A stretch of DNA of 60,165 bases. It comes from Thermoplasmata archaeon. GTDB taxonomy: Archaea; Thermoplasmatota; Thermoplasmata; Lutacidiplasmatales; UBA184. Each line of letters starts with the position of its first letter. Position 1 is the first letter of the stretch. Made by a program: the position numbers and the translations under genes. Positions 1 through 7,885 of the stretch are shown here, in pieces. The stretch covers positions 1-60,165 of the forward strand of contig JAKAVY010000006.1 of assembly GCA_021827405.1 (NCBI GenBank), given 5' to 3'. The notes beneath the pieces were generated by a model. That model saw nothing but the letters and a program-made list of their open reading frames with translations. It made no database searches and was not told where the DNA came from.

Positions 1-674
1 CGGCCCCCGCCCCCCTCCCGTCGTCCGTAGCCACCCCCGCCACGACCGTAGCCTCCCCGACCCCCAGCCCCCTCTCCCCGGGACTCCCGAGGGGGTAGGG
101 TGAACTGGTTGCCACAGGAGGTGCACGTCCCGGTCACCGACCCATCCTCGTTCGGGGTGAACCGTAGGGGGGCGCCGCACTCCCGGCATCCCCGCCGGGG
201 TGCGGCCTCTTCGCGACCCCAGCCGCCCCGCCCCTGGGGACGCGGGCGCTCCCATCCTCCGGCCCGGCGAGGCGGGGCCGGGCGGTTGAGCTGGAAGGTG
301 AACTGGGTTGAGCATTGGGAGCAGGTACCGATCACCTTCCCTTCCTCGTTCTCTTCGAACGTGAGCGCCTCCCCGCACTTCCGGCATCCTCGGGTGAAGC
401 CGCGCTCCCCCTCACCGGGCCCTTCCGGCCCGCGCGTGCGGAAGCGGGGCCGGGGGGGCCTGGGCCGCTCCTCCTCCTCGTCGCTCCCCTCGTCCCCTTC
501 CGGGGCCTCCGGGCGCGACCCGGCGTCCGGTCCAGCCCCTTCCGACGCGGGCGGGGCCCCGGCCGCCGTCACGTCAAAGGAGTTGCCGCAGACCTGGCAG
601 ACGGCGGATTGGCTCCCGTCCTCGTTCTCTCGAATGGCCAGGTCTCCGCCACAGTCCGGGCAGGTCTTCGTCAT
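1..674 (-). CDS. Triple zinc-ribbon protein with RGG-type tail (partial, C-terminus off window)
   Basis: The frame is open from an ATG at 674 through the left edge, which is why it is missing from the ORF track. About 224 residues are visible. Three similar modules each carry two CxxC knuckles: CPDCGG...CQTCGN, CRKCGE...CSQCST and CRECGA...CTSCGN, each with an acidic 'ENEDG/ENEEG/PNEDG' turn between the knuckles. They are separated by low-complexity acidic and Arg/Pro/Gly-rich linkers, and the visible end is Gly/Arg/Tyr-rich (GRGGYGRGGGGYGRR), like an RGG box. Zinc ribbons plus an RGG tail suggest nucleic-acid binding, but no specific function can be assigned. The reading frame is secure; the real C-terminus is unknown. 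Confidence 0.8.
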   Translation of the reverse strand, partial: MTKTCPDCGGDLAIRENEDGSQSAVCQVCGNSFDVTAAGAPPASEGAGPDAGSRPEAPEGDEGSDEEEERPRPPRPRFRTRGPEGPGEGERGFTRGCRKCGEALTFEENEEGKVIGTCSQCSTQFTFQLNRPAPPRRAGGWERPRPQGRGGWGREEAAPRRGCRECGAPLRFTPNEDGSVTGTCTSCGNQFTLPPRESRGEGAGGRGGYGRGGGGYGRREGGGG

Positions 675-1064
675 GGGTGACCGAGCGGCAGACATCTGCC
701 CTACTTCATGACCACCCAACGGCCCGGAACGGGCCGGTGGGTGGGATTCCACTAGAAAGGCGCCCGGGACCGCCCATCCCCCCGGGGGCCCGGCGCGATC
801 AAGCCCCTAGACCCGAAGGGGCCCTGCCCGAAGGGGCCCTCGTCCCCCTCCTCCTCCCCTTCGTCGGCGGGGAAGGGTTGCGGGTAAGGATGGGGGGCCG
901 GGATCGGAGGGCGCGGGGGCAAGCTCCTCGACCAGGGTATCCGGGGAGGCGTTCGGTTCGCGGTCACTAGGCCCGCCGGACGCCCCCCAGGTCTTAACCT
1001 TGTGCTCGCCGGCAAGGCCCGCCCGGATACGAGGGCTGAAGCCCTCGCCGGTTCTCGGCCGCCC
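675..1064. other. Intergenic region between divergent genes
   Basis: No convincing gene was found: the overlapping ORFs in the track are Arg/Pro/Gly-rich GC artefacts. The stretch should hold two divergent promoters. A CTTAAC box at 993-998 faces lysO, and a weak AT patch around 700-710 (GAAGTAG on the minus strand) sits about 30 nt before the zinc-ribbon ATG. Nothing else was recognised. Confidence 0.5.
993..998 (+). promoter_or_regulatory. TATA-like box for lysO
   Basis: CTTAAC stands out from the GC-rich surroundings. It lies only 4 nt before the GTG at 1002 but about 67 nt before the GTG at 1065, so transcription from it would begin downstream of 1002. This favours the later start. Confidence 0.35.
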
Positions 1065-1943
1065 GTGCTGGCCACCGAGGACATCCTCCTCCTGGTGGCC
1101 CTCGCCGGGGGTTTCGCGCTGGGCCATTGGCATCGCATGCCCCGCCGGGGACTCTGGGCCACCCGGGCCAGCATCCTCCTCCTGGTGGGCTCCCTGGGGG
1201 TCTATCTCTCCGGAGAGGGGCCCATCAGCCCCCTGGGGGTCCTCCTCCCGTCCTTGGCGGTGGCCGCCACCCTGGTGGGAGGGACCGTCCTCTTGGTCCG
1301 CGTCCTGGCGCGGAAACGCTCCCGGGGCTCCCGTCCGGCCCGGGGGAAGCTCACCCGCTCCAGCTGGCTGTTCCCTCCCGCCATCCTCACTTCCCTCCTC
1401 CTCGGCTACGCCCTCGGCTCTTTCGTGCCCTCCCTCCGGCCGGGGGGACCTCCCGGGATCGAGGTCTTCCTCTTCGTCCTGCTCTTCCTCGTGGGGTGGG
1501 ATGCCCATGTGGACCTGCACGGCCTCAAGCAGGTGCCCCTCCCGCTGGCCGGCGCCATTCTCGGGTCGCTCCTCGCCACTCCCCTCTTGTTCCTCTTGAC
1601 CGGGGAGGCGTGGAACGTCTCGCTCGCCACCACCTTCGCCTTCAGCTGGTACACCCTGGCGGGACCGGCGGTCTCCCAGGCCGTTTCCCCCACCGCCGGG
1701 CTCATCGCGTTCCTCGTGAACTTCCTGCGGGAGGACCTGACCATGCTCTCCGCCCCCTGGCTGGGGGCCTTTGCCGGGGCGGAGGGGATCGCCGCCTGCG
1801 GCGGGGCCGCCTCCATGGACACGACCCTCTACTTCGTCACCACCTACGGCCGGAGGGACGCGGCCACGTTAGGCCTGGCCGTGGGTACGGTGCTCACCCT
1901 CCTCGCCCCGGTCCTCTTGAGCCTGTTGCTTTCCGGGATCTGA
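1065..1943 (+). CDS. LysO-family (DUF340) lysine exporter-like membrane protein
   Basis: The product (292 aa) is a multi-pass inner-membrane protein with about eight hydrophobic segments and a short basic loop (RKRSRGSRPARGK) near residues 85-100. The C-terminal half has the features I associate with the LysO/DUF340 family: a first segment ending GWDAHVD, then FSWYTLAGPAVSQ and AFLVNFLREDLT. Family members export lysine or toxic lysine analogues; the substrate here is inferred. I chose the GTG at 1065 over 1002 because the first 21 residues of the longer form are polar and a TATA-like box abuts 1002. It stands alone, 96 nt before the aminotransferase ATG. Confidence 0.7.
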   Translation: MLATEDILLLVALAGGFALGHWHRMPRRGLWATRASILLLVGSLGVYLSGEGPISPLGVLLPSLAVAATLVGGTVLLVRVLARKRSRGSRPARGKLTRSSWLFPPAILTSLLLGYALGSFVPSLRPGGPPGIEVFLFVLLFLVGWDAHVDLHGLKQVPLPLAGAILGSLLATPLLFLLTGEAWNVSLATTFAFSWYTLAGPAVSQAVSPTAGLIAFLVNFLREDLTMLSAPWLGAFAGAEGIAACGGAASMDTTLYFVTTYGRRDAATLGLAVGTVLTLLAPVLLSLLLSGI

Positions 1944-2000
1944 CGTGCCCTCGGGGAGCCGGGGGCCCGGGAGGGGCATCGTTCCCGCTTGACCGAAGCC

Positions 2001-2007
2001 TTTTAGC
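2001..2007 (+). promoter_or_regulatory. TATA-like box before the class III aminotransferase
   Basis: A TTTTAG patch in GC-rich sequence, about 35 nt before the ATG at 2040. The spacing fits an archaeal promoter with a very short leader and argues against the GTG at 2019. Confidence 0.4.
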
Positions 2008-2039
2008 CCGGACACCGGGTGCCGTCCACCGAGGCGAAC

Positions 2040-3437
2040 ATGGTGACTTCCACCGCCCGGACGAGCCCCCCTGAGACACCCCGACCGGCGCCGAAAGCCT
2101 CCCGGGGCGTGGAGATCCACACGGAGATCCCCGGGCCGAAGGGGAAGGCCATCGTGGAGAAGGACCAGCGCTACCTGATGACCTCGACGAAGACGGCCCC
2201 CATCGTCGCGGACCATGCCCAAGGGGTCTGGGTGACGGACGTCGACGGGAACCGGTTCTTGGATTTCGCGGCCGGGGTGGGCGTGATCAACACCGGCCAT
2301 TGCCATCCGACGGTGGTGAAAGCGGTCCAGGACCAGGCGTCCCGGCTCATGCACTTCGCCGGCACCGACTATTACTACGAGGTGCAGGCGCTTCTGGCCG
2401 AGAAGCTCTCCCGCTCGGCCCCCGGCAAGGCCGAGCGCAAGGTGTTCTTCGTCAACTCGGGTACCGAGAGCGTGGAGGCCGCCCTCAAGCTCGCCCGGTG
2501 GAACACCGGCCGCCCGCTCTTCTTGGGCCTCATCGGGGCCTTCCATGGACGGACCATGGGCTCGCTCACGATGACCGCCAGCAAGGCCACCCAGCGCCGT
2601 CGGTTCAACCCCCAGGCCGGCGGAGGCTTCCACATCCCGCCTCCGAACTGCTACCGCTGCCCGTACAAGCTCGAGTACCCGAGCTGCGGGCTCTACTGCC
2701 TGAAGATCCTGGACGAGCTCTACTTCCCCAGCGTGCTCCCCCCGGAGGACGTGGCCGCCTTCGTGACGGAACCCGTCATGGGGGAGGGGGGATACATCGT
2801 CCCCCCCAAGGACTACTTCACCACCGCCGAGAAGATCCTCAAGCCCCACGGGATCCTCCACGTGGACGACGAGGTGCAGGCCGGCATGGGCCGGACGGGG
2901 AAGCTCTGGGCCATCGAGCACTTCGGTGTCGCCCCGGAGATCCTCACCTCGGCCAAGGCGTTGGGAGGCGGACTGCCCTTGGGCGCGACGGTCTTCAACA
3001 AGGAGCTCGATTACTCCTACCCCGGGGCCCACTCCAACACGTTCGGGGGGAACCCGGTCTCCTGCGCGGCCGCACTTGCCACCTTTGACGTCTATGAGCA
3101 CGAACACCTGCTGGAGAATGCCCGGCGCCAGGGCGAGTACCTGAAGAAGCGCCTGGAGGAGCTCCAGACCCGCTACGAGGTCATGGGCGATGTCCGGGGC
3201 CTCGGGCTCATGGTCGCCACCGAGTTCGTGAAGGACCGGCGGACGAAGGAGCCGGCCGCGAAGCTCAGGGACCGGGTGGAGACGGAGGCCTACCGCCGGG
3301 GATTGATCCTCCTCGGCTGCGGGACCTCGGCGCTGAGGTTCATCCCGCCCCTGGTGGTCCAGGAGGCCCACCTCGACGAGGCGGTGGAGATCCTGGAGGC
3401 TTCCCTGAAGGCGGCCCTCGCCTCCAAGGCCGCCTGA
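2040..3437 (+). CDS. Class III (fold-type I) PLP aminotransferase, GABA/racemase-like
   Basis: A 465-aa PLP enzyme of the class III aminotransferase family. Visible landmarks are FVNSGTESVEAALKLAR (phosphate-binding loop), FHGRT, the PLP-ring Asp region as HVDDEVQAGMGRTGK, and the Schiff-base lysine in TSAKALGGGLPLGA. A Cys-rich insert (CYRCPYKLEYPSCGLYC) precedes the PLP Asp region. The N-terminal GPKGKAIVEKDQRYL resembles archaeal aminotransferases and amino-acid racemases of the Thermococcales type, so racemase, GABA and acetylornithine activities are all possible. The ATG at 2040 fits a TATA-like element; the track used a GTG 21 nt upstream. A zinc dehydrogenase starts 25 nt downstream, probably in the same transcript. 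Confidence 0.85.
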   Translation: MVTSTARTSPPETPRPAPKASRGVEIHTEIPGPKGKAIVEKDQRYLMTSTKTAPIVADHAQGVWVTDVDGNRFLDFAAGVGVINTGHCHPTVVKAVQDQASRLMHFAGTDYYYEVQALLAEKLSRSAPGKAERKVFFVNSGTESVEAALKLARWNTGRPLFLGLIGAFHGRTMGSLTMTASKATQRRRFNPQAGGGFHIPPPNCYRCPYKLEYPSCGLYCLKILDELYFPSVLPPEDVAAFVTEPVMGEGGYIVPPKDYFTTAEKILKPHGILHVDDEVQAGMGRTGKLWAIEHFGVAPEILTSAKALGGGLPLGATVFNKELDYSYPGAHSNTFGGNPVSCAAALATFDVYEHEHLLENARRQGEYLKKRLEELQTRYEVMGDVRGLGLMVATEFVKDRRTKEPAAKLRDRVETEAYRRGLILLGCGTSALRFIPPLVVQEAHLDEAVEILEASLKAALASKAA

Positions 3438-3462
3438 GGTCCCCTTCCGTCCAGGGAGTCCG

Positions 3463-4494
3463 GTGCGTAGCGCGCTCTTGAGCTCCGGGGGCCTCGCCCT
3501 CTCCACCCTCCCGGACCCCTCCCCCCCGCCGGGAGGCCTCCTCATCGCGCTGCGCGCCTGCGGGGTCTGCGGGACCGACCTGGAGAAGGTGCGGGGAGGG
3601 TACCGCGCCACCGGGCGCATCGGTCACGAGCCCGCCGGGGTGGTCCGGCAGGTGGGCGAGGGGGTCGAGGGCTTCCGCCCTGGGGACCGCGTCTTCGCCC
3701 ATCACCACGTCCCGTGCTATGCCTGTGACGTCTGCCGGGCCGGGGCGTACACCTTCTGCCCCACGTTCCAGTCCACGAACCTGGACCCGGGGGGGTTCTC
3801 CGAGCTGTTCACCGTCTCCCGCGCCCACCTGGACCGGGGAGCGGTCCTCCCGCTGCCGGGAACGGTCTCGGACGAGGAAGGCACGTTCGTCGAACCGCTG
3901 GGGTGCTGCTTGGAGGCCATCGCCGAGGTGGGCCCGGTGGAGGGAAGGCGCGTCCTGATCGTGGGGCTGGGTCCCATCGGGCAGATGTACCTCCGGCTCC
4001 TGAGGGCCTTCGGGGCGAGCTGGATCGGCGCGGCGGACCTTTCCCCCCGCCGACGGGCCCTCGGGGAGCGGGGGGGCGCGGACGAGACCTTCGATCCCCG
4101 GGACCCGGCGAACCTCCGCGAGCGGACCCTCCGGGCCACCCGGGGACTCGGACCCGACCTGGTGGTGGTGGCCACGGGGGCTCCCGCGGCCATCGCCGAC
4201 GCCTGCCGGATCGTCCGGCGGGGGGGGACGGTGAATCTCTTTGGCCTTCCCGAGAAGGACCGGGTCCTGGACGTGGAGCTTCAGGACCTCTACCTTCGGG
4301 GCGTCCGGCTCCTCCCCACCTATGCCACCACCGAGACCGGGACCTCCCGGGCCCTGGGCCTCCTCGCCGCCGGGCGCGTGAAGGTCTCGGACCTGGTGAC
4401 CCACCGCTTCCCGCTGGAGCAGGTCACGGAGGCCTTCGCCGTGGCGGCCCGGACCGAGGAGGCCGTGAAGGTGCTCGTGACGGCCTCCCGCTGA
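3463..4494 (+). CDS. Zinc-dependent medium-chain dehydrogenase
   Basis: A 343-aa MDR-superfamily alcohol/polyol dehydrogenase. Catalytic zinc ligands appear in ACGVCGTD and GHEPAGVV with Glu in VEPLGCC. A complete structural zinc loop is present (CYACDVCRAGAYTFC). The Rossmann fold has GLGPIGQM near residue 167 followed by an acidic strand end (AADLS), suggesting NAD preference. It most resembles sorbitol/threonine dehydrogenase-type enzymes; the substrate cannot be read from sequence. The GTG start is 25 nt after the aminotransferase stop, and the LsrF-like aldolase follows, so the three may form a small catabolic group. Confidence 0.85.
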   Translation: MRSALLSSGGLALSTLPDPSPPPGGLLIALRACGVCGTDLEKVRGGYRATGRIGHEPAGVVRQVGEGVEGFRPGDRVFAHHHVPCYACDVCRAGAYTFCPTFQSTNLDPGGFSELFTVSRAHLDRGAVLPLPGTVSDEEGTFVEPLGCCLEAIAEVGPVEGRRVLIVGLGPIGQMYLRLLRAFGASWIGAADLSPRRRALGERGGADETFDPRDPANLRERTLRATRGLGPDLVVVATGAPAAIADACRIVRRGGTVNLFGLPEKDRVLDVELQDLYLRGVRLLPTYATTETGTSRALGLLAAGRVKVSDLVTHRFPLEQVTEAFAVAARTEEAVKVLVTASR

Positions 4495-4516
4495 GGACCC
4501 CTCCCGGGCAGCAAGC

Positions 4517-4523
4517 CATAAGA
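4517..4523 (+). promoter_or_regulatory. TATA-like box before the LsrF-like gene
   Basis: CATAAG(A) interrupts GC-rich sequence about 38 nt before the ATG at 4560, in the 65-nt gap after the dehydrogenase. The downstream gene may therefore have its own promoter. Confidence 0.35.
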
Positions 4524-4559
4524 AACGCTCCGCCTCTGGCCCCCCCGGGGAGCAGGACC

Positions 4560-5399
4560 ATGGATTGGGGCTGGCAGAACCGGATGGCGAGGATGTTCCC
4601 GGCGCCCACGGGCCGGACCGTCATGCTGGCAGTGGACCACGGCTACTTCATGGGACCGACCCACGGCCTGGAGGTGCCCCGTCAGACCCTGGCCCCGCTC
4701 CTTGGGCTCTGCGACGCGGTGGCGCTCACCCGAGGTGTGCTGAGGACCAGCGTCCCTCCCTCCACGAACACCCCGGTCGTCCTCCGGGTCTCCGGGGGAG
4801 CCAGCGTGGTGGGGGCCGACCTCTCCCACGAGGCCCTGACCACTTCCGTGGAGGACGCCCTCCGTCTCAACGTCTCGGCGGTGGCCATGAGCGTCTTCGT
4901 GGGCTCGGCCCACGAGCACGAGAGCCTGGTGAACCTGGGCACCCTGGTGAACCAGGGGGAGGCCGTGGGTCTCCCGGTCATGGGCATCACCGCGGTGGGG
5001 AAGGAACTGGACAAGCGGGACGCCCGCTACCTCTCCCTCGCCTCCCGGATCGCGGCCGAGCAGGGGGCGCATGTGGTGAAGACCTACTATTGCGAGGACG
5101 GCTTCTCCCGGGTGGTGGAAGGTTGCCCGGTGCCCATCGTGGTGGCGGGAGGCCCCCGCCTCGAGAGCGACCGGGCCGTCCTGGAACTCGTCCACGCCTC
5201 CATCGCGGCCGGCGCCCGGGGGGTGGACATGGGCCGGAACATCTGGCAGTCCGACCATCCGGTGGCGATGCTCAAGGCGATCCGGTCCGTCGTCCACGAG
5301 GACCTCACCGTGAAGGAGGCCCTCCAGGCGCTGGAGGAGTCCCGTCGGGCCCCGGAGGCCCGGGCGGCCCGTGCCGACGCCTCCGCCGTCCGGGCCTGA
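4560..5399 (+). CDS. LsrF/FbaB-like class I aldolase-family protein
   Basis: The 279-aa product is a TIM-barrel protein of the DeoC/FbaB/LsrF family. Landmarks are VMLAVDHGYFMGP at the N-terminus, GAHVVKTYYCEDGF carrying the candidate Schiff-base lysine, VVAGGPR, and the phosphate-binding GARGVDMGRNIWQ. Relatives include fructose-bisphosphate aldolase class I, the archaeal aminodideoxyheptulosonate synthase and LsrF thiolase; the opening MDWGWQNRM and overall layout look closest to LsrF. No other lsr gene is nearby, so the autoinducer role is unlikely and the substrate is unknown. The track start at 3903 is a read-through of another frame; the ATG at 4560 is clear. Confidence 0.8.
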   Translation: MDWGWQNRMARMFPAPTGRTVMLAVDHGYFMGPTHGLEVPRQTLAPLLGLCDAVALTRGVLRTSVPPSTNTPVVLRVSGGASVVGADLSHEALTTSVEDALRLNVSAVAMSVFVGSAHEHESLVNLGTLVNQGEAVGLPVMGITAVGKELDKRDARYLSLASRIAAEQGAHVVKTYYCEDGFSRVVEGCPVPIVVAGGPRLESDRAVLELVHASIAAGARGVDMGRNIWQSDHPVAMLKAIRSVVHEDLTVKEALQALEESRRAPEARAARADASAVRA

Positions 5400-6312
5400 A
5401 GGGGCGGACCCTCCCCCGGGCCGGATCCGGGTGGAGGACCGTCCCGCCGGCAGCGTCCTCACGCGTTCCCGCCGGGGCGCCCTTCGCTATGGGTTTGCCT
5501 ACTCCGTGAACCCCTACCGCGGGTGCCCACACGCCTGTGCCTATTGCTATGCCGACTCGGTGACGCGGGACGGTCGGCCCTGGGGATCGGCCCTGGACCG
5601 GAAGGTGGGCGCCCCCCAGGTTCTGTCCCGGGAGCTCCAGACGGCTCCCAAGGGCCTGGTCATGCTCTCCTCGGCGACCGACCCGTATCCCCCCGAGGAG
5701 GTGCGCTCCCGCCTCACGGAAGGCTGCCTCCGCGCCCTGCGGGAGGCCCGCTTCCCGGTGAGCATCCTCACTCGAAGCCCGTTGGTCCTGCGGGACCTTC
5801 CGCTCCTCCAAGGGTTTCCCGGGGTGGAGGTGGGCTTCTCCTTCACTTCCTCCCGGGACCGGCCCGACCTCGAGCCCCGGGTGCCCCCGGTGGCCTCCCG
5901 GCTGCGGGCGATACGCCAGCTCTCTCGATCCGGCGTCCCGACCTTCGCTTCCGTGGCCCCGCTGCTCCCCGGTACCTCGGGGGAGGACCTCCGCACCCTG
6001 GTGGAAGCCCTGTGGGGGGCGGGGGTGCGCGCCGCCTTCGCCGACCCCCTCTCGCTTTCCTCCTACCCCGCCGCAGCGCGGCGGATGCGAGCGCTGGGGG
6101 CCCGGCCGTTCGGCCCGGGGGAGGCGGAGCACCTCTTGTCCGGCCTGGAGCTCGAGGCTGGAAAGGTGGGACTGCCGGTCTACCGCAGGCTCTTCGCCTG
6201 GAGGCCTGACGCCGTCCCTCCCCGGAGGGGCGGATCCCCTGCCTTCCGAACCGGGGCCCGATTCGACCTGCTCTCAAGACCCGAGGAGGGGCTTCCGGGT
6301 CGAGCTCAGTAG
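5371..6312 (+). CDS. SPL-like radical SAM protein (Rv2578c type)
   Basis: A 313-aa radical SAM enzyme. The [4Fe-4S] motif CxxxCxxC is in NPYRGCPHACAYCYA near residues 47-61, preceded by the AYSVNPYRG signature of spore-photoproduct-lyase-like proteins of the Rv2578c group. VMLSSATDPYPPEE and ILTRSPLVLRD match this family's barrel. Biochemical function of the group is not established; DNA photoproduct repair is only an analogy. The GTG at 5371 overlaps the aldolase gene by 29 nt, implying coupled translation, although the first ~15 residues are proline-rich and a later start is possible. Confidence 0.8.
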   Translation: MPTPPPSGPEGADPPPGRIRVEDRPAGSVLTRSRRGALRYGFAYSVNPYRGCPHACAYCYADSVTRDGRPWGSALDRKVGAPQVLSRELQTAPKGLVMLSSATDPYPPEEVRSRLTEGCLRALREARFPVSILTRSPLVLRDLPLLQGFPGVEVGFSFTSSRDRPDLEPRVPPVASRLRAIRQLSRSGVPTFASVAPLLPGTSGEDLRTLVEALWGAGVRAAFADPLSLSSYPAAARRMRALGARPFGPGEAEHLLSGLELEAGKVGLPVYRRLFAWRPDAVPPRRGGSPAFRTGARFDLLSRPEEGLPGRAQ

Positions 6313-6353
6313 GGACGTAGCCCGGGGGTCCCCCGGCCCGGTCGCGACACCGC

Positions 6354-7355
6354 TCAGGCCTTCTGGCCCGGGTCCTCCAGGGCCCGGCAGACGCCCACCA
6401 GCCTCTCGTCGGGCGCGACCACCACCCCCGGCCCGAGGACGGAGTCCTTGACGAGGGCCCCGGGCCCGATCTCCGCGGCGTCCAAGACCACCGAGTTCTC
6501 CACCCGGGCCCCCCGGCGCAGCTTGACGTTCCTCCCGAGCGTCACGTAGCGGCCCACCGTGGCCCCCTCCCCGGAGGAACCGGCTCCCACGGCGATCGGG
6601 GGGAGGACCCGGGCCCCGTCGAGGCGGCTGGGGGCGGGCAACCGGTCCGTCCGGGGGTGGTCGAAGAGGAGGGCCTGGGCATTCAGGAGCCGCGCGGGGG
6701 TCCCCGCATCTTCCCACCACGCGCGATAGCGCATTCCGAGCACCTTGCGCGGCAGAAGGCCCGGAAGGATCTCCCGCTCGAAGCTGACGGCGACCCCGGG
6801 CGGGATCGCCTCCAGCACCTCCCGCCGCCAGAGCGAGACCCCGGCATTGATCCACCGGCTGGGGGCGGCCTCCCGGGAAGGCTTCTCCACGAACTCCACC
6901 ACCCGGCCGGCGGGGTCGAACCGAGCCACCCCGTACGGGGACGGGTCCTCTACCTCCACGAACCCGAGGATCCCAAGCCCCCCCTCCTCCGTGAGGGTCC
7001 GGGAGAGCGGCTCTAAGTCGAAGCCGGCGATCACGTCGCCGTTCAGGAGGTAGAAGGGGTCGGTGGCCTCCGACGCCACGTTCTTGAGCCCGCCGCCGGT
7101 GCCCAGCGGCGTCGTCTCCCGCACGAGCTTCACCGGCCGGGGGTAGGGGTTCGCCTGAAGGTAGGCCTCGAACACCTCGGCCTTGTAGCCGCAGGCCAGC
7201 ACGATCCGGTCCACCTCCGGGGGCAAGAGGTCCAGCGCGTGGTAGAGGATCGGTCGCCCGGCGACGGGGATGAGCTGCTTGGGGACGGTGTAGGTCACCG
7301 GCCGTAGCCGCGTCCCAAAACCCCCGACCAGGACCAACCCGGTGACCCCGCCCAT
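6354..7355 (-). CDS. Sugar-phosphate nucleotidyltransferase with C-terminal beta-helix
   Basis: A 333-aa NTP-transferase. The N-terminal GGFGTRLRPVTYTVPKQL is the nucleotide-binding signature, followed by TPLGTGGGLKN, LLNGDV and the sugar-site INAGVSLWRREVL. From about residue 255 on, hexapeptide-like turns (VGRYVTLGRNVKLRRGA...) predict a left-handed beta-helix. The class makes NDP-sugars from sugar-1-phosphate. It could complete the heptose pathway suggested by the hddA/gmhA pair at 29-30.7 kb, or make GDP-mannose or dTDP-glucose. I prefer the ATG at 7355; the ORF start at 7436 lies on top of a TATA-like box and adds 27 unrelated residues. Confidence 0.85.
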   Translation of the reverse strand: MGGVTGLVLVGGFGTRLRPVTYTVPKQLIPVAGRPILYHALDLLPPEVDRIVLACGYKAEVFEAYLQANPYPRPVKLVRETTPLGTGGGLKNVASEATDPFYLLNGDVIAGFDLEPLSRTLTEEGGLGILGFVEVEDPSPYGVARFDPAGRVVEFVEKPSREAAPSRWINAGVSLWRREVLEAIPPGVAVSFEREILPGLLPRKVLGMRYRAWWEDAGTPARLLNAQALLFDHPRTDRLPAPSRLDGARVLPPIAVGAGSSGEGATVGRYVTLGRNVKLRRGARVENSVVLDAAEIGPGALVKDSVLGPGVVVAPDERLVGVCRALEDPGQKA

Positions 7356-7436
7356 GATCGGATGGCCCCTCTCCGCGGGAGGAGGCCTCCCGCCTCTTGA
7401 CCCTTCACCGAGGGTGGGTCGGGGCTCCATAGCCAT

Positions 7437-7444
7437 CCTTAAGA
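7437..7444. promoter_or_regulatory. Symmetric TATA-like box between divergent genes
   Basis: CCTTAAGA is self-complementary in its core (CTTAAG). It lies 27 nt before the ATG at 7469 on the plus strand, which fits a leaderless transcript, and about 80 nt before the nucleotidyltransferase ATG on the minus strand. It could serve both. Confidence 0.5.
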
Positions 7445-7468
7445 ATCGACCATCGCCTCGCGGGGAGC

Positions 7469-7804
7469 ATGAGCGAAAGGTCCTCCGGTCATCCCCGCGG
7501 CGACACCGGGCACTCGGGCTCCACGCTGAAGGGGGCGGCCACCCCCGTGGGCTGCGGCATGGAGGGGTGTCACGAGACGACCCAGTTACGGTTCGTCGGC
7601 CCCTCCCCCTTCGAGGCCTTCCGCTTCGATGAGGAGGGCTGGACCGTCGTCGAGGACATGGACGATGGGCGAACCGTCTTCCTCTGCCCCAACTGCACCG
7701 AGGCCTTCGAAGAGGAGATGGAGGGGGAGGAGGAGGACGAGGACGACGAAGATGAGGAGGACGACGAGGCGGAGCTGGAGGGGCCCGCCGGGAAGGGCCC
7801 CTAG
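7469..7804 (+). CDS. Small Cys-rich protein with long acidic tail
   Basis: A 111-aa protein with two Cys clusters, GCGMEGCHE near residues 28-36 and FLCPNCTE near 70-77, that could form one zinc site. The last third is almost entirely Glu/Asp (EEEDEDDEDEEDDE). Such acidic tails occur in chaperone-like or nucleic-acid-mimic proteins, but no family was recognised. The ATG is 27 nt after a CTTAAG box, consistent with leaderless expression. The central segment (FRFDEEGWTVVEDMDDGRTVF) reads like a beta-strand zinc-ribbon core, which supports real coding. Confidence 0.7.
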   Translation: MSERSSGHPRGDTGHSGSTLKGAATPVGCGMEGCHETTQLRFVGPSPFEAFRFDEEGWTVVEDMDDGRTVFLCPNCTEAFEEEMEGEEEDEDDEDEEDDEAELEGPAGKGP

Positions 7805-7885
7805 CCCTCCCCCGTCCGGCCGGGCCCCCTTCCCCTCCCTCCCCTTCTCCCCGGGCCTCCTCTTGTCCTTGGGGGGCCCGCCACC

